A stretch of DNA of 64,000 nt from a bacterium. GTDB taxonomy: Bacteria; Desulfobacterota; Binatia; DP-6. How positions within the stretch are numbered: the stretch's first letter is position 1; the number at the start of each line of letters is the position of its first letter. Shown here piece by piece: positions 1 through 9,614 of this stretch. The stretch covers positions 496,001 through 560,000 of the forward strand of contig JAHCID010000002.1 in the NCBI GenBank assembly GCA_026129405.1, read 5' to 3'. The notes under the pieces were generated by a model, which did no database searches, was not told the origin of the DNA, and saw nothing but the letters and a program-made list of their open reading frames with translations. The position numbers and the translations under genes were made by a program.

Positions 1-714
1 TTCGATCACCGGCTGATCGTCGCGACCAGCGACGGAGCGGTGCGCACCGTCGCCCTGCGGCCGATGGCGGTGGCCGACTTCTACGCCGCGGTCTTCGCGG
101 CACTCGGCGAGCTCGGCATCGCGGTGCACATCCACCCGGTGCCGAACGAGCTGCCCGATGCGACCCCGCTCGACGTCGACCGCGTCCACGCCGCCTACGA
201 CCCCGAGTACGCGCGTCGCTTCTGGCGCGTCCTGGCGCAGTCGGCGCGGGTCTTCACGGCCTTCCGTGCGCGCTACCTCGGCAAGTGCAGCCCGGTGCAC
301 TTCTTCTGGGGCAGCAACGACCTGGCCGTCACCCGCTTCTCGGGGCGGACGGCGCCGCCGCATCCGGGCGGCGTGCCGCACCTGCCGGACGTAGTCGCGC
401 GGGAGGCGTACTCGCACGAGGTCAGCAGCGCCGGCTTCTGGCCGGGCGGCGGCGCCATCGACTACCCCGCCTACTACTCGTACGCCTATCCGTCGCCCGA
501 CGGCTTCGCCGACGAGCCGGTGCAGCCGGGCGACGCGTTCTGGAGCAAGGACCTCGGCGAGTTCGTCCTGCCGTACGACGCCGTGCGCACGGCCGCCGAT
601 CCCGACGCCGTCCTGCTCGCGTTCCTCCAGAGCACGTACGAGGCGGCGGCGAACCGGGGCGGATGGGACCGCGCCGCCCTCGAGCGTCGCGAGGGCGACG
701 GGCCGCCGCGGTAG
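1..714 (+). CDS. DUF5996 family protein (5' end cut by window)
   Basis: The reading frame is open from the first base, so the true start lies outside the window; about 237 residues remain before the TAG. The visible part has the Trp/His/Gly-rich core I associate with DUF5996 proteins: HFFWGSND near residue 100, a SHEVSSAGFWPGG stretch near 140, then acidic and aromatic segments ending in FLQSTYEAAA. The function of this family is unknown to me, and no signal peptide or membrane segment is visible. It lies upstream of a small unknown gene on the same strand with a 143-base gap, so an operon is possible but not shown. Confidence 0.8.
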   Translation, partial: FDHRLIVATSDGAVRTVALRPMAVADFYAAVFAALGELGIAVHIHPVPNELPDATPLDVDRVHAAYDPEYARRFWRVLAQSARVFTAFRARYLGKCSPVHFFWGSNDLAVTRFSGRTAPPHPGGVPHLPDVVAREAYSHEVSSAGFWPGGGAIDYPAYYSYAYPSPDGFADEPVQPGDAFWSKDLGEFVLPYDAVRTAADPDAVLLAFLQSTYEAAANRGGWDRAALERREGDGPPR

Positions 715-857
715 AAGTTGCCGGCCGGGGACGTCGTTGCCGCGCCGGAGCGGGCGGCGACGCCGGTGGGACGCGGGATCCCGGACGGCGCGCCGCTTGC
801 TCCGCCGCCTGCGCCCGCGCGTTTCCCGCGCGCCGTCGCCCGACCAGGAGAGAGCCC

Positions 858-1190
858 GTGCCCGTCGAGACCCTCGAGACCCGCCGCATCGGCGACGAGC
901 TGCTGACGCTCGTCCGCCGCGGCGATCAGTTCCGCATCGTGAGCCTGCCCGCCGCCGGCGCCCGCGTGCGCTCCGTCGCCGCGGCCAGCCGCTGGCGCTT
1001 CCGCTCCCGCGAGGTCGCCCGCCGCGCCTTCACCTTCGCGGTCGCGTCCGAGCGCGTCTGGGCCGCGCGTCTCGATGGCCGGCGCGCCGACGCCTTCGCG
1101 CTGGCGGCGGCCGCCGCCGGGCGCGCCTTTCGCGGCGCGGCGCTCCGCCACGACGATCTGCCCGAGGCGATCGTGCTGCGCGGCGACTGA
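858..1190 (+). CDS. small hypothetical protein, 110 aa
   Basis: The GTG start is chosen because AGGAG lies just upstream (about 845-849) and the frame has a normal coding pattern. The protein starts PVETLETRRIGDELLTLVRRGDQ and continues with an Arg/Ala-rich region; it has no clear membrane segment and no recognised motif. It ends 11 bases before the end of the convergent TylF-type methyltransferase gene. I do not recognise a family. The frame extends far upstream without a stop, as often happens in this GC-rich DNA, so the start rests on the ribosome binding site. Confidence 0.5.
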   Translation: MPVETLETRRIGDELLTLVRRGDQFRIVSLPAAGARVRSVAAASRWRFRSREVARRAFTFAVASERVWAARLDGRRADAFALAAAAAGRAFRGAALRHDDLPEAIVLRGD

Positions 1191-1201
1191 CGGATCGCCC
1201 G

Positions 1202-1963
1202 CTACGCCGTCGCCGGGCGCAGCTCGACCAGCCGGTCGCTACCGAGGCCGCGCATCCGCGGCGGCGGCACGCCGACCGCGTCGCGCCAGAAGGCGTCGTC
1301 GCGCAGGAGCGCCGCCGTCGCCTCGAGGTGCCCGTCCTGGGAGAAGAGCACGCCGTCGGGACGCAGCAGCGGGAAGAGGTGCACGAGGCAGGTGCGCGTC
1401 GAGGCGAGGAGGTCGACGTCGAGCAGCACGACGTCGAGGGCCGGGTGGAAGCCGGGCAGCGTGTCGGCGAACCAGCCCTTGTGGAACGTGCAGACCTCGG
1501 GCGCGCCGAAGCGCGCCACCGTGCGCCGTACGCTCGGCAGGCGGCCGCGGAACGCGCCGGCGCGGAAGACGACCGGCTTGCCCCAGGTGTTGTGGTGTCG
1601 CTCGTCGTTGGCGGGGATGCCCTGGAAGGAGTCGAAGACGTGCAGGTGGCCGCCGGCGATGCGGGTCGCGAGGCTCAGCTTCGCGGTGCTCGCGCCCTTG
1701 GCGACGCCGCACTCGACCACCGTCGGGCCGCTTCGTCGCAGGATGGCGTCGGCCACGGCGAGCATCTCGGCCTGCGCGTGGTAGGCGCGCACCTGGTTCG
1801 TCGTGTGGACGAAGCGGCCGACGAGGGCGAGGCGGCCGCGCAGCGGCAGCGCCGGGTACGGCGTCGCGAGGAAGCGCAGCACCGCGCGCCGGTCGCGGCG
1901 CAGGAGGAAGCGCAGCGACTGGAGCCGGCGGTAGAGCGTGCCGGGGCCGCGGCGGACGCGCAT
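1202..1963 (-). CDS. TylF/MycF-type SAM-dependent methyltransferase
   Basis: The 253-residue protein looks like the TylF (macrocin O-methyltransferase) family, which transfers a methyl group from S-adenosylmethionine to a sugar or polyketide hydroxyl using a metal ion. The SAM-binding glycine motif is VVECGVAKGAS at about residues 82-92, followed by HVFDSFQGIP near 108-117. A metal-binding Asp pair is likely in LLDVDLLAST near 180-189. An Arg-rich N-terminal stretch of about 50 residues precedes the domain. It is a single gene, divergent from the amidohydrolase at 2063, with no sugar-biosynthesis genes nearby, so the substrate cannot be inferred. Confidence 0.75.
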   Translation of the reverse strand: MRVRRGPGTLYRRLQSLRFLLRRDRRAVLRFLATPYPALPLRGRLALVGRFVHTTNQVRAYHAQAEMLAVADAILRRSGPTVVECGVAKGASTAKLSLATRIAGGHLHVFDSFQGIPANDERHHNTWGKPVVFRAGAFRGRLPSVRRTVARFGAPEVCTFHKGWFADTLPGFHPALDVVLLDVDLLASTRTCLVHLFPLLRPDGVLFSQDGHLEATAALLRDDAFWRDAVGVPPPRMRGLGSDRLVELRPATA

Positions 1964-2062
1964 CGCGCCGGGCGTCTATCCCCGGGCGCGTGGGGTGGGC
2001 AAGCAGACGTGCGCCGTGGCGCGTCTGGACGCGACCGGGCGCCCTGCTGTAGCGAACCCCTC

Positions 2063-3205
2063 GTGAAGAACGGCTTCCGCGTCGCCGACAGCGACATGCA
2101 CCTCTTCGAGCCTGCCGATCTCTGGCAGCAGTGGATCGATCCGGCGTGGAAGCATGCCGCGCCGGTCGGGCTCACGGAGATGCGACGCGACATGCGCGTC
2201 AAGGTGAAGTCGCACGTCATCCTGCGCCTCGGCCGCGTGCGCCCGCAGACCCACCACAGCGCGTGGAAGTCGGAGCACGAGGGACCGTACGACCACGCCG
2301 AGCGCCAGGGCTGGAACCCGACGTCGCAGAAGGAGGCGATGGACGCCGAGGGGCTCGACGTCGCCGTGCTCTTCCCGACGCGCGGCCTCTTCGTGCTCGG
2401 CCTCGACACGCCCGAGATGATGGGTCCCGACGGCCTCGAGCCCGACCTCGCGGCCGCGATCGCGCGCGCCTACAACGACTGGCTCGCCGACTTCTGCCGC
2501 CACCACCCCGATCGCTTTCTCGCCGCCGGCATGGTCGCACCGCACGACGTCGCCGCCGCCGTCGCCGAGGCGCGCCGCTGCGCCGGCATGGGCTTCAAGG
2601 CGGTGTTCCTCTCGCCGGGAGCGGTGAACCGCCGCCCCTGGCACCATCCCGCCTACGATCCGCTGTGGGGCGAGTGCGAACGGCTCGGGCTGGCGGTCGG
2701 CTTCCACGGCGGCGGGCAGAACTTCCTGCGCCCCGACTTCTCGCTCGAGGTGCTCGACAAGCTGATGATGTGGCACACGTTCAGCCAGCCGCTCGGCATC
2801 ATGGCGACGGCCGTGAGCCTCACCGCCGGCGGCGTGTGCGAGCGCTTCCCGAGGATCCGCTTCGCGCTGCTGGAGGGGAACTGCGCCTGGGCGCCCTGGC
2901 TCTTCTATCGTCTCGACGAGCACTGGGAGTGGCTCGGCAGGATGGAGGCGCCCGAGCTGACGATGAAGCCGTCGGACTACTTCCGCCGCAACTGCTGGCT
3001 CTCGGTCGAGGCCGACGAGGCGCTCGTGCGCCAGTACGTCGAGGTCTTCGGCGACGACAACCTGGTCTTCTCGACCGACTACCCGCACGCCGACTCGAAG
3101 TACCCGCACGCGGTCGAGACCTTCCTCACGCTGCCGCTGTCGGAGACCGCGAAGCGGAAGATACTGTGGGACAACTGGTGCCGGCTGTACGACGTCGCGG
3201 GGTGA
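2063..3205 (+). CDS. amidohydrolase family protein (Amidohydro_2, ACMSD-like)
   Basis: This 380-residue TIM-barrel metal-dependent hydrolase or decarboxylase belongs to the amidohydrolase-2 group. Visible marks are the N-terminal metal motif in ADSDMHLFEP (Asp-x-His near residues 10-12), FHGGGQ near 213 and the C-terminal FSTDYPHADSKYP near 336-348, where the Asp and His are typical metal or catalytic residues. The GTG start fits the point where the conserved N-terminal strand begins; the frame runs open far upstream but that part has no family resemblance. Proteins of this type in aerobic heterotrophs often act on aromatic or cyclic carboxylates; the substrate here is unknown. Confidence 0.8.
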   Translation: MKNGFRVADSDMHLFEPADLWQQWIDPAWKHAAPVGLTEMRRDMRVKVKSHVILRLGRVRPQTHHSAWKSEHEGPYDHAERQGWNPTSQKEAMDAEGLDVAVLFPTRGLFVLGLDTPEMMGPDGLEPDLAAAIARAYNDWLADFCRHHPDRFLAAGMVAPHDVAAAVAEARRCAGMGFKAVFLSPGAVNRRPWHHPAYDPLWGECERLGLAVGFHGGGQNFLRPDFSLEVLDKLMMWHTFSQPLGIMATAVSLTAGGVCERFPRIRFALLEGNCAWAPWLFYRLDEHWEWLGRMEAPELTMKPSDYFRRNCWLSVEADEALVRQYVEVFGDDNLVFSTDYPHADSKYPHAVETFLTLPLSETAKRKILWDNWCRLYDVAG

Positions 3206-3594
3206 GCCTCAGAGCGCCGCGCTGATCGCGTCCCAGCGCCGCCCCGCTCGTCGTCTTCGCCCACGCAGGCCACGAGCCAGGTACGAACGTAGCGGCGGTC
3301 GAGGTGATCACCCTGCACGGCGAGACGAAGAAGAGGTCGACAGGGACGTCACCGAATCGGCCGCGGGCGTCGCCGCGCTCGCGCGCCGTGCGTTGGGCGA
3401 CGCTGCGATCGAGCTCCGCAACCCAACGACGGGTGCGGTCGTCGACGCCGGTGGCCATGAGCCGCGCGTACGCCGTGACCCCGGAGGATGCCACGGGCTC
3501 GGCACCGGTGCGGGTCCGCGCGGCGCCCGGGCGCGAATGGGCGCACGTACTGGCGACCGGCGCGTTCATCCCGTAGGGGTGAAGGCAGGGAGCC
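3206..3594. other. intergenic stretch, no confident gene
   Basis: This 389-base gap separates the amidohydrolase from the pyruvate dehydrogenase operon. Several short frames are open on both strands but none has a recognisable motif or a good ribosome binding site. A plus-strand frame around 3340-3500 reads like a degraded coding segment (TESAAGVAALARRALGDAA), but it merges out of frame with its continuation. The promoter of the pyruvate dehydrogenase operon should lie here, although I see no convincing -35/-10 pair. Confidence 0.4.
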
Positions 3595-6282
3595 ATGAGC
3601 GACGCGCACGAGACGCCTGCGGTCCCCAGCGAGATTCCACCGGCCGAGCTCGAGGAGTGGCTCGAGTCGCTCGACGGCTTCATCGCCGCCAGCGGCACGG
3701 GGCCCACCGAGCAGCTGATCGCGCGCCTGGTCGAGCGGGCACGGCGGGCCGGCGTGCCGGTGGCGGCCACGCTCGAGACGCCGCAGGTGAACACGATCCC
3801 GGCGTCGCGCCAGCCGGCCTTCCCCGGCGACGTCGCGCTCGAGCGCCGCATCAAGAGCCTGGTGCGCTGGAACGCGATGGCGATGGTGGTGCGCGCCAAC
3901 CGCCAGGCCGAGGGCATCGGCGGCCACATCTCCACCTTCGCGTCGGCCGCGACCCTCTACGAGGTCGCCTTCAACCACTTCTTCCGCGGCAAGGACGCCG
4001 GCGTCGACGCCGACCAGATCTACTTCCAGGGCCACGCCGCGCCGGGCATCTACGCCCGTGCCTTCCTGGAAGGACGCCTCGACGAGTCCCGCGTCCACAA
4101 CTTCCGCCAGGAGCTGCGCGCGACGCCGGGGCTGTCGTCGTATCCGCATCCGTGGCTCATGCCCGACTTCTGGGAGTTCCCCACGGTGTCGATGGGCCTG
4201 GGGCCGATCATGGCCATCTATCAGGCCCGCTTCAATCGCTACCTCGAAGATCGCGGGCTGAAGCCGAAGGGGAAGGGCCATGTGTGGGCCTTCCTCGGCG
4301 ACGGCGAGACCGACGAGCCCGAGTCGCTGGGCGCGCTCACGCTCGCGTCGCGTGCGCACCTCGGCAACCTCATCTTCGTCGTCAACTGCAACCTCCAGCG
4401 CCTCGACGGTCCGGTGCGCGGCAACGGGCAGATCATCCAGGAGCTGGAGCGCGCCTTCCGCGGCGCCGGCTGGCACGTGATCAAGGTGGTCCTCGGCAGC
4501 GACTGGGACCCGCTGCTCGAGAAGGACCCCGAGGGCCTCATCGCACGCCGCTGGTCCGAGGTCGTCGACGGCGAGGTGCAGAAGTACTCGGTCTCCGACG
4601 GCGCCTACATCCGCGAGCATTTCTGGGGGAAGTATCCCGGCCTCGCGACGCTGGTGGAGCACCTGAGCGACGGCGAGCTCGCGAAGCTGAACCTCGGCGG
4701 CCACGACCCGGTGAAGATGTACGCCGCCTACCGTGCCGCCGTGGAGCACGATCGCGGCCCGGTCGTCATCCTGGCCCGCACCATCAAAGGGTACGGCCTC
4801 GGCGAGCACGGCGAGGGCAAGAACGTCACGCACCAGCAGAAGAAGATGAACGAGGACGAGCTGCGGGAGTTCCGCACCCGCTTCGGCATCCCGATCTCGG
4901 ACGAGGCGCTCGCCTCCGCGCCGCTCTATCGGCCCGCGCCGGACAGCGAGGAGGCGACGTATCTGCGCGAGCGCCGCGCGGCGCTGGGCGGCCCGGCGCC
5001 CGCCCGCCGCGTGCACTGCGAGCCGCTGCCGCCGCCCGCGCCGGGCCTGTTCGAGGAGTTCTTCGCGGGCGCCGGCGACGACCGCAAGGTCGCGACCACC
5101 ATGGCCTTCGTGCGGCTGCTGGCGAAGCTCCTGCGGGACGAGCACGTCGGCCGCTACGTCGTCCCGATCGTGCCGGACGAGGCGCGCACCTTCGGCATGG
5201 AGGCGCTCTTCCGCCAGTGCGGCATCTACTCGCACGTGGGCCAGCTCTACGAGCCCGTCGATGCGAAGAGCCTGCTCTACTACAAGGAGGTGCGCGACGG
5301 GCAGATCCTCGAGGAGGGCATCACCGAGGCGGGCTCGATGTCGAGCTTCATCGCCGCCGGCACCGCCTATGCGACGCACGGCATCCCGACCATCCCGATG
5401 TTCATCTACTACTCCATGTTCGGCTTCCAGCGCATCGGCGACCTGGTCTGGGCCGCGGCCGACATGCGCTGCAAGGGCTTCATGCTGGGCGCGACGGCGG
5501 GGCGGACGACGCTCGCCGGCGAGGGTCTCCAGCACCAGGACGGCCACAGCCACCTGCTCGCCTATCCGGTGCCGCAGCTCGAAGCCTACGATCCGGCGTA
5601 CGCCTACGAGATCGCCGTCATCGTGCGCGAGGGCATCCGGCGCATGTACGAGAAGATGGAGGACGTCTTCTACTACCTGACGCTCGCGAACGAGCCCTAC
5701 GCGATGCCCGCCATGCCCGCCGGCGTCGAGGAGGGCATCCTGCGCGGCATGTACCTCCTGCACCGCGCGCCCGACGACGACTCGCCGCGCCGCGTGCAGC
5801 TGCTCGGCACCGGCGCCATCCTCGAGGAGGCGGTGCGGGCGCGCGCGATCCTCGGCGAGCGCTACGGCATCGCGGCCGACGTGTGGAGCGTCACCAGCTA
5901 CAAGGCGCTGCACCGCGACGCGCTCGACGTCGACCGCTGGAACCGGCTGCACCCGAGCCGCGCGCCGCGGGTGCCGTACGTCGCCGAGTGCCTCGGCTCG
6001 CGGCGCGGGCCGGTCGTCGCGGCCAGCGACTACGTGCGCGCGCTGCCCGAGTCGATCGCGCGCTTCGCGCCGTTCCCCATGACCTCGCTCGGCACCGACG
6101 GCTTCGGGCGCAGCGACGGCCGCAAGGCGCTGCGCGACTTCTTCGAGGTCGACGCGCGCCACATCGCGCTGGCGGCGCTGGCGGCGCTGGCGCGCACCGG
6201 CGTCGTCGAGCCGCCCGTCGTCGAGCAGGCCCTCACCGACCTCGACATCGACCCGGAGCGCGTGAACCCGCTGCTCCGCTGA
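3595..6282 (+). CDS. aceE: pyruvate dehydrogenase E1 component, homodimeric type
   Basis: This 895-residue thiamine-diphosphate enzyme decarboxylates pyruvate and passes the acetyl group to the lipoyl arm of E2. Length and layout match the single-chain (E. coli type) E1. GHISTFASAATLYEV lies near residue 107, and the ThDP/Mg motif GDGETDEPES starts near 236 with the matching VNCNLQRLDGPV about 35 residues later. The pyrimidine-binding and C-terminal domains follow (EEGITEAGSMSSF near 578). The ATG has a purine-rich GGCAGGGAG upstream. It is the first gene of an E1-E2-E3 operon; E2 starts 21 bases after the stop. Confidence 0.96.
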   Translation: MSDAHETPAVPSEIPPAELEEWLESLDGFIAASGTGPTEQLIARLVERARRAGVPVAATLETPQVNTIPASRQPAFPGDVALERRIKSLVRWNAMAMVVRANRQAEGIGGHISTFASAATLYEVAFNHFFRGKDAGVDADQIYFQGHAAPGIYARAFLEGRLDESRVHNFRQELRATPGLSSYPHPWLMPDFWEFPTVSMGLGPIMAIYQARFNRYLEDRGLKPKGKGHVWAFLGDGETDEPESLGALTLASRAHLGNLIFVVNCNLQRLDGPVRGNGQIIQELERAFRGAGWHVIKVVLGSDWDPLLEKDPEGLIARRWSEVVDGEVQKYSVSDGAYIREHFWGKYPGLATLVEHLSDGELAKLNLGGHDPVKMYAAYRAAVEHDRGPVVILARTIKGYGLGEHGEGKNVTHQQKKMNEDELREFRTRFGIPISDEALASAPLYRPAPDSEEATYLRERRAALGGPAPARRVHCEPLPPPAPGLFEEFFAGAGDDRKVATTMAFVRLLAKLLRDEHVGRYVVPIVPDEARTFGMEALFRQCGIYSHVGQLYEPVDAKSLLYYKEVRDGQILEEGITEAGSMSSFIAAGTAYATHGIPTIPMFIYYSMFGFQRIGDLVWAAADMRCKGFMLGATAGRTTLAGEGLQHQDGHSHLLAYPVPQLEAYDPAYAYEIAVIVREGIRRMYEKMEDVFYYLTLANEPYAMPAMPAGVEEGILRGMYLLHRAPDDDSPRRVQLLGTGAILEEAVRARAILGERYGIAADVWSVTSYKALHRDALDVDRWNRLHPSRAPRVPYVAECLGSRRGPVVAASDYVRALPESIARFAPFPMTSLGTDGFGRSDGRKALRDFFEVDARHIALAALAALARTGVVEPPVVEQALTDLDIDPERVNPLLR

Positions 6283-6303
6283 GCCGCCGCGAGCTGGAAG
6301 GAC

Positions 6304-7759
6304 ATGAGCAAAGAGCTGAGCGTGCCCGAGCTGGGCGAGAACATCGCCTCCGCCACGGTCGTCGAGGTCTTCGTCAAGGCCGGCGACCACGTCGACAAGG
6401 ACCAGGCCGTGCTGAGCCTCGAGACCGACAAGGCGCAGTTCGAGCTGCCGGCGAGCGACGCCGGCACCGTCGACGCGGTGCTGGTGCAGGTCGGCGACGA
6501 CGTGCGCGTCGGGCAGGCGGTGCTCCGGCTGTCGGACGGCGAGTCGGGGGCGGCGGCGGCGCCTGCGCCTGCGCCTGCGCCGAAGGCCGCACCGAGCGAG
6601 CCGGATACACCACCGGCCGAGGCGGAGGAGGCGCCCGCGCCGGCGCGCTCGCCCGCGCCCGAAGCGAAGCGCCCGGCCGCGCCGCGCAGCCGGTGCAGAG
6701 GAACGCGGGCGCCGACGGCGGGAGCGGGACGCGGCCCGAGCCGCCCGCGCGGCGGCCGGCGCCGCGCGACAGAAGGCCGCAGCCGCGCGTGCCGCCGAGC
6801 CGGCGCCCGCGGCCAGGGCCGTCCCCGCCGACGCCATCGCCGCCGCGCCCTCGGTCCGCCGCCTCGCGCGCGAGCTCGGCGTCCGTCTCGCGGACGTCGT
6901 CGCCGCGACCGGCGACCCGCGCGTCACCGCGGCCGAGGTGCGCAGCTTCCGGGAGAAGGCCGCGGAGAAGGCCGCGCGCCCGTCCGCGAAGGCGCCCGCC
7001 GCAGCGAGCGGCTTCCCTGTGTCCGAGCCCCTGCCCGACTTCTCCCGGTGGGGCGAGATCGAGATCGAGGAGATGTCGAAGATCCGCCGCAGGACCGCCG
7101 AGAACATGGCGCGCGCCTGGGTCGAGATCCCCACCGTCACGCACCATGACGAGGCCGACATCACGCAGCTCGAAGGGCTGCGCAAGCGCTACGCGGCGCG
7201 CGTGAAGGAGGCCGGCGGCAGCCTCACCTGGACCGCCATCCTGCTGCACGTGGTCGCCGGGGCGCTGCGCCGCTTCCCGCAGTTCAACGCCAGCGTCGAC
7301 ATGGCGGGGAACCGCATCATCCACAAGAAGTACGTCCACATCGGCGTGGCGGTCGATACCGAGCGCGGGCTGCTCGTGCCCGTCATCCGCGACGCCGACA
7401 AGAAGAACATCGTCGCGCTCGCGAAGGCGCTGGCCGAGGTGTCCGAGGCGGCGCGCAGCCGCAACATCAAGCCCGACATGATGCAGGGCGCGACCTTCAC
7501 GATCACGAACCTCGGCGGCATCGGCGGCGTGGCGTTCAACCCGATCGTCAACCCGCCCCAGGTCGCCATCCTCGGCGTGTCGCGCGGCAGCGTGCGCCCG
7601 CTATGGAAGGACGAGCAGTTCGTCCCGTGCCAGGTGCTGCCGCTGTCGCTGTCGTACGACCATCGCGTCATCGACGGCGCCGACGCGGCCCGCTTCCTGC
7701 GCTGGACGTGCGAGGCGCTCGAAGAGCCCTTCCTGCTCGACCTCGAGGGGGGGCAGTGA
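6304..7759 (+). CDS. aceF: dihydrolipoamide acetyltransferase E2, frameshifted as sequenced
   Basis: This is the core of the pyruvate dehydrogenase complex, moving acetyl groups from E1 to coenzyme A. The N-terminal lipoyl domain is in frame from the ATG (ETDKAQFELPA, lipoyl Lys near residue 43) and runs into an Ala/Pro linker. Around 6650-6740 the reading must move by one base. Beyond that point the peripheral-subunit-binding domain (SVRRLARELGV, from about 6851) and the catalytic domain, with its DHRVIDGADAARF active-site motif near the end, lie in the next frame to the TGA at 7759. The original frame runs on to 7149 as Arg-rich nonsense. All domains are present and in order, so the gene is probably intact in the cell; a sequencing or assembly slip in the repetitive linker is the simplest explanation. 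Confidence 0.88.
6560..6582 (+). repeat. hexanucleotide tandem repeat in the E2 linker
   Basis: GCCTGC-type hexamers are repeated about three and a half times, encoding an Ala-Pro run in the flexible linker after the lipoyl domain. Such low-complexity DNA is prone to slippage and lies about 100 bases before the apparent E2 frameshift. Confidence 0.7.
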
Positions 7760-9171
7760 GCACGCCCGACAAGGCCGGCCTCGTCGTGCTCGGTGCGGGA
7801 CCGGGCGGTTACGCCGCGGCCTTCCGCGCCGCCGATCTCGGCGTCGACGTGACGCTGGTCGATCCCGAGCCCGAGCCGGGCGGCGTCTGTCTGTTCCGCG
7901 GCTGCATCCCGTCGAAGGCGCTGCTGCATCAGGCGGCGCTCATCGAGGAAGCGAAGGACGCCGCCGAGCGCGGCGTCGCCTTCGCCCCGCCCGCGATCGA
8001 CGTCGCGCGGCTGCGCGGCTGGAAGGACGGCGTCGTACGCACGCTCACGGGCGGCCTCGGCAAGCTGGCGCAGAGCCGCGGCGTGAAGCGCCTCCGCGGC
8101 CGCGGCACGTTCCTCGACGGCTCGACGCTGGAGATCACGCCGGTCAGCGGCGAGCGCACGCGCCTGCGCTTCGAGCACTGCATCGTCGCCACCGGCTCGC
8201 GCCCGGCGTGGCTGCCCATCCTCGACACGGAGTCGCCGCTGGTCATGAACTCGTCGGAGGCGCTCGACCTGCCCGACGTGCCACCGCGGCTCCTCGTCGT
8301 GGGCGGCGGCTACATCGGCCTCGAGCTGGCGTCCGTCTACGCGGCGCTCGGCTCCCGCGTGACCCTCGTGGAGATGACGCCGACGCTGCTCCCCGGCGTC
8401 GACCGCGACCTCGTGCGCGTGCTGGTGAAGCGGCTCGAGCCGCGGCTCGAGGCCGTGCTGCTGGAGACGAAGGTGACGAAGGTCCGCCTCGCCGAGACCG
8501 AGTGCCAGGTGACGCTCGAGGGCAAGGTCGATCGGCCCGAGCGGACGTTCGACCGCCTGCTCGTCGCCACCGGCCGCAAGCCCAACTCGAGCGGCCTCGG
8601 ATTGCGGCACACGAAGGTGCGCATCGACGAGAAGGGCTTCATCGAGGTCGACGCGCAGCGCCGCACCGCCGAGCCGCACGTCTTCGCCATCGGCGACGTC
8701 GCGGGCGAGCCGATGCTGGCGCACAAGGCGACGCACGAGGGGCTCACCGCCGCGGCGGCGGTCGCCGGGCGGCACGCGGCGTTCGAGCCGCAGGCGATTC
8801 CGGCGGTGGTGTTCACGGATCCGGAGCTCGCCTGGTGCGGGCTCACCGAGGAGCAGGCGAAGCGCGACGGGCGGCCGGTCAGCGTCGCGCGCTTTCCGTG
8901 GGCGGCGTCGGGGCGCGCCCTCACGCTGGCGCGCCCCGACGGCCTGACCAAGCTCGTGGTCGACCCGGAGACCAAGCGGCTGCTCGGCGTGGCGATCGTC
9001 GGCCACGGCGCCGGCGATCTCATCGCCGAAGCCGTGCTCGCGATCGAGATGGGCGCGACGGCGGAGGACCTGGCGCTCAGCGTGCACCCGCATCCGACCC
9101 TCTCCGAGACGCTCATGGAGGCGGCGGACGCGGTGTTCGGCCTGAGCGTCCACGTCCACAAGCGCCGGTAG
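7756..9171 (+). CDS. lpdA: dihydrolipoamide dehydrogenase (E3)
   Basis: This 471-residue FAD flavoprotein reoxidises dihydrolipoamide with NAD+. It shows the FAD dinucleotide-binding motif GAGPGGYAAA near residue 13 and the redox-active disulfide motif CLFRGCIPSK near 45. The NAD-binding motif VGGGYIGLELAS lies near 182, the second FAD motif AIGDVAGEPMLAHKA near 314, and the catalytic C-terminal HPHPTLSE near 445. The GTG start overlaps the E2 stop by four bases (GTGA), which supports both the start and the E2 stop and indicates translational coupling. It completes a compact E1-E2-E3 operon. Confidence 0.95.
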   Translation: MSTPDKAGLVVLGAGPGGYAAAFRAADLGVDVTLVDPEPEPGGVCLFRGCIPSKALLHQAALIEEAKDAAERGVAFAPPAIDVARLRGWKDGVVRTLTGGLGKLAQSRGVKRLRGRGTFLDGSTLEITPVSGERTRLRFEHCIVATGSRPAWLPILDTESPLVMNSSEALDLPDVPPRLLVVGGGYIGLELASVYAALGSRVTLVEMTPTLLPGVDRDLVRVLVKRLEPRLEAVLLETKVTKVRLAETECQVTLEGKVDRPERTFDRLLVATGRKPNSSGLGLRHTKVRIDEKGFIEVDAQRRTAEPHVFAIGDVAGEPMLAHKATHEGLTAAAAVAGRHAAFEPQAIPAVVFTDPELAWCGLTEEQAKRDGRPVSVARFPWAASGRALTLARPDGLTKLVVDPETKRLLGVAIVGHGAGDLIAEAVLAIEMGATAEDLALSVHPHPTLSETLMEAADAVFGLSVHVHKRR

Positions 9172-9182
9172 GCGCCCCGGGC

Positions 9183-9614
9183 TCAGGACGCCGGCGGGTG
9201 CGGCGTCACGCGCGTCCACAGGTCGTCGAAGGTGCGCGTGTCGAAGAACGCCGTGGCCTCGACCACGCGTCCCTCCCGCATGCGGAAGTACCAGGTGTAG
9301 GTGTTGCGGTACTCCTGCCCGTCGCTCGCGGTGGCGACGCCGTCGAACAGGATGATCACCATGTCGCCGTCCGCCCAGACGCCGCGCACGGTGGGCTTCA
9401 GGGGCACGGAGACGCGGGCGTTGAACGGGCCGATCACCTGCTCGAGGAAGTCCTTTCTCGTGTAGGTCTTCGAGAGCGGCGACGAGCCGACGATGGTCCA
9501 CGAGGCGTCGGCGTCGAGCAGCTCGAACGGGCTGCCCGTGCGCTCGCGCCAGCGGTCGAAGGCGGCGGTGACCAGCGCCTTGTTCGAGGTTTCGTCGTGG
9601 GGCGTGTCAGCCAT
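9183..9614 (-). CDS. SnoaL-like / NTF2-fold protein
   Basis: This 143-residue protein has the pattern of a SnoaL-like or NTF2-fold protein: an N-terminal helix (VTAAFDRWRERTGSPFELLD), a central strand pair with WTIVGSSPLSKTYTRKDF, and a C-terminal sheet (YRNTYTWYFRMREGRVVEATAFFD). Such folds serve as small isomerases, hydrolases or ligand-binding proteins; the substrate is unknown. The ATG at 9614 is preferred over one 22 codons upstream because GGAGG precedes it closely. It is convergent with lpdA, 11 bases away. Confidence 0.7.
   Translation of the reverse strand: MADTPHDETSNKALVTAAFDRWRERTGSPFELLDADASWTIVGSSPLSKTYTRKDFLEQVIGPFNARVSVPLKPTVRGVWADGDMVIILFDGVATASDGQEYRNTYTWYFRMREGRVVEATAFFDTRTFDDLWTRVTPHPPAS

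Noticed and set aside
3349-7185. A very long minus-strand open frame opposite the pyruvate dehydrogenase operon
   Set aside because: It is the codon-position shadow typical of GC-rich coding DNA. The protein is Arg/Ala/His-rich without motifs, and the plus strand has well-defined enzymes there.
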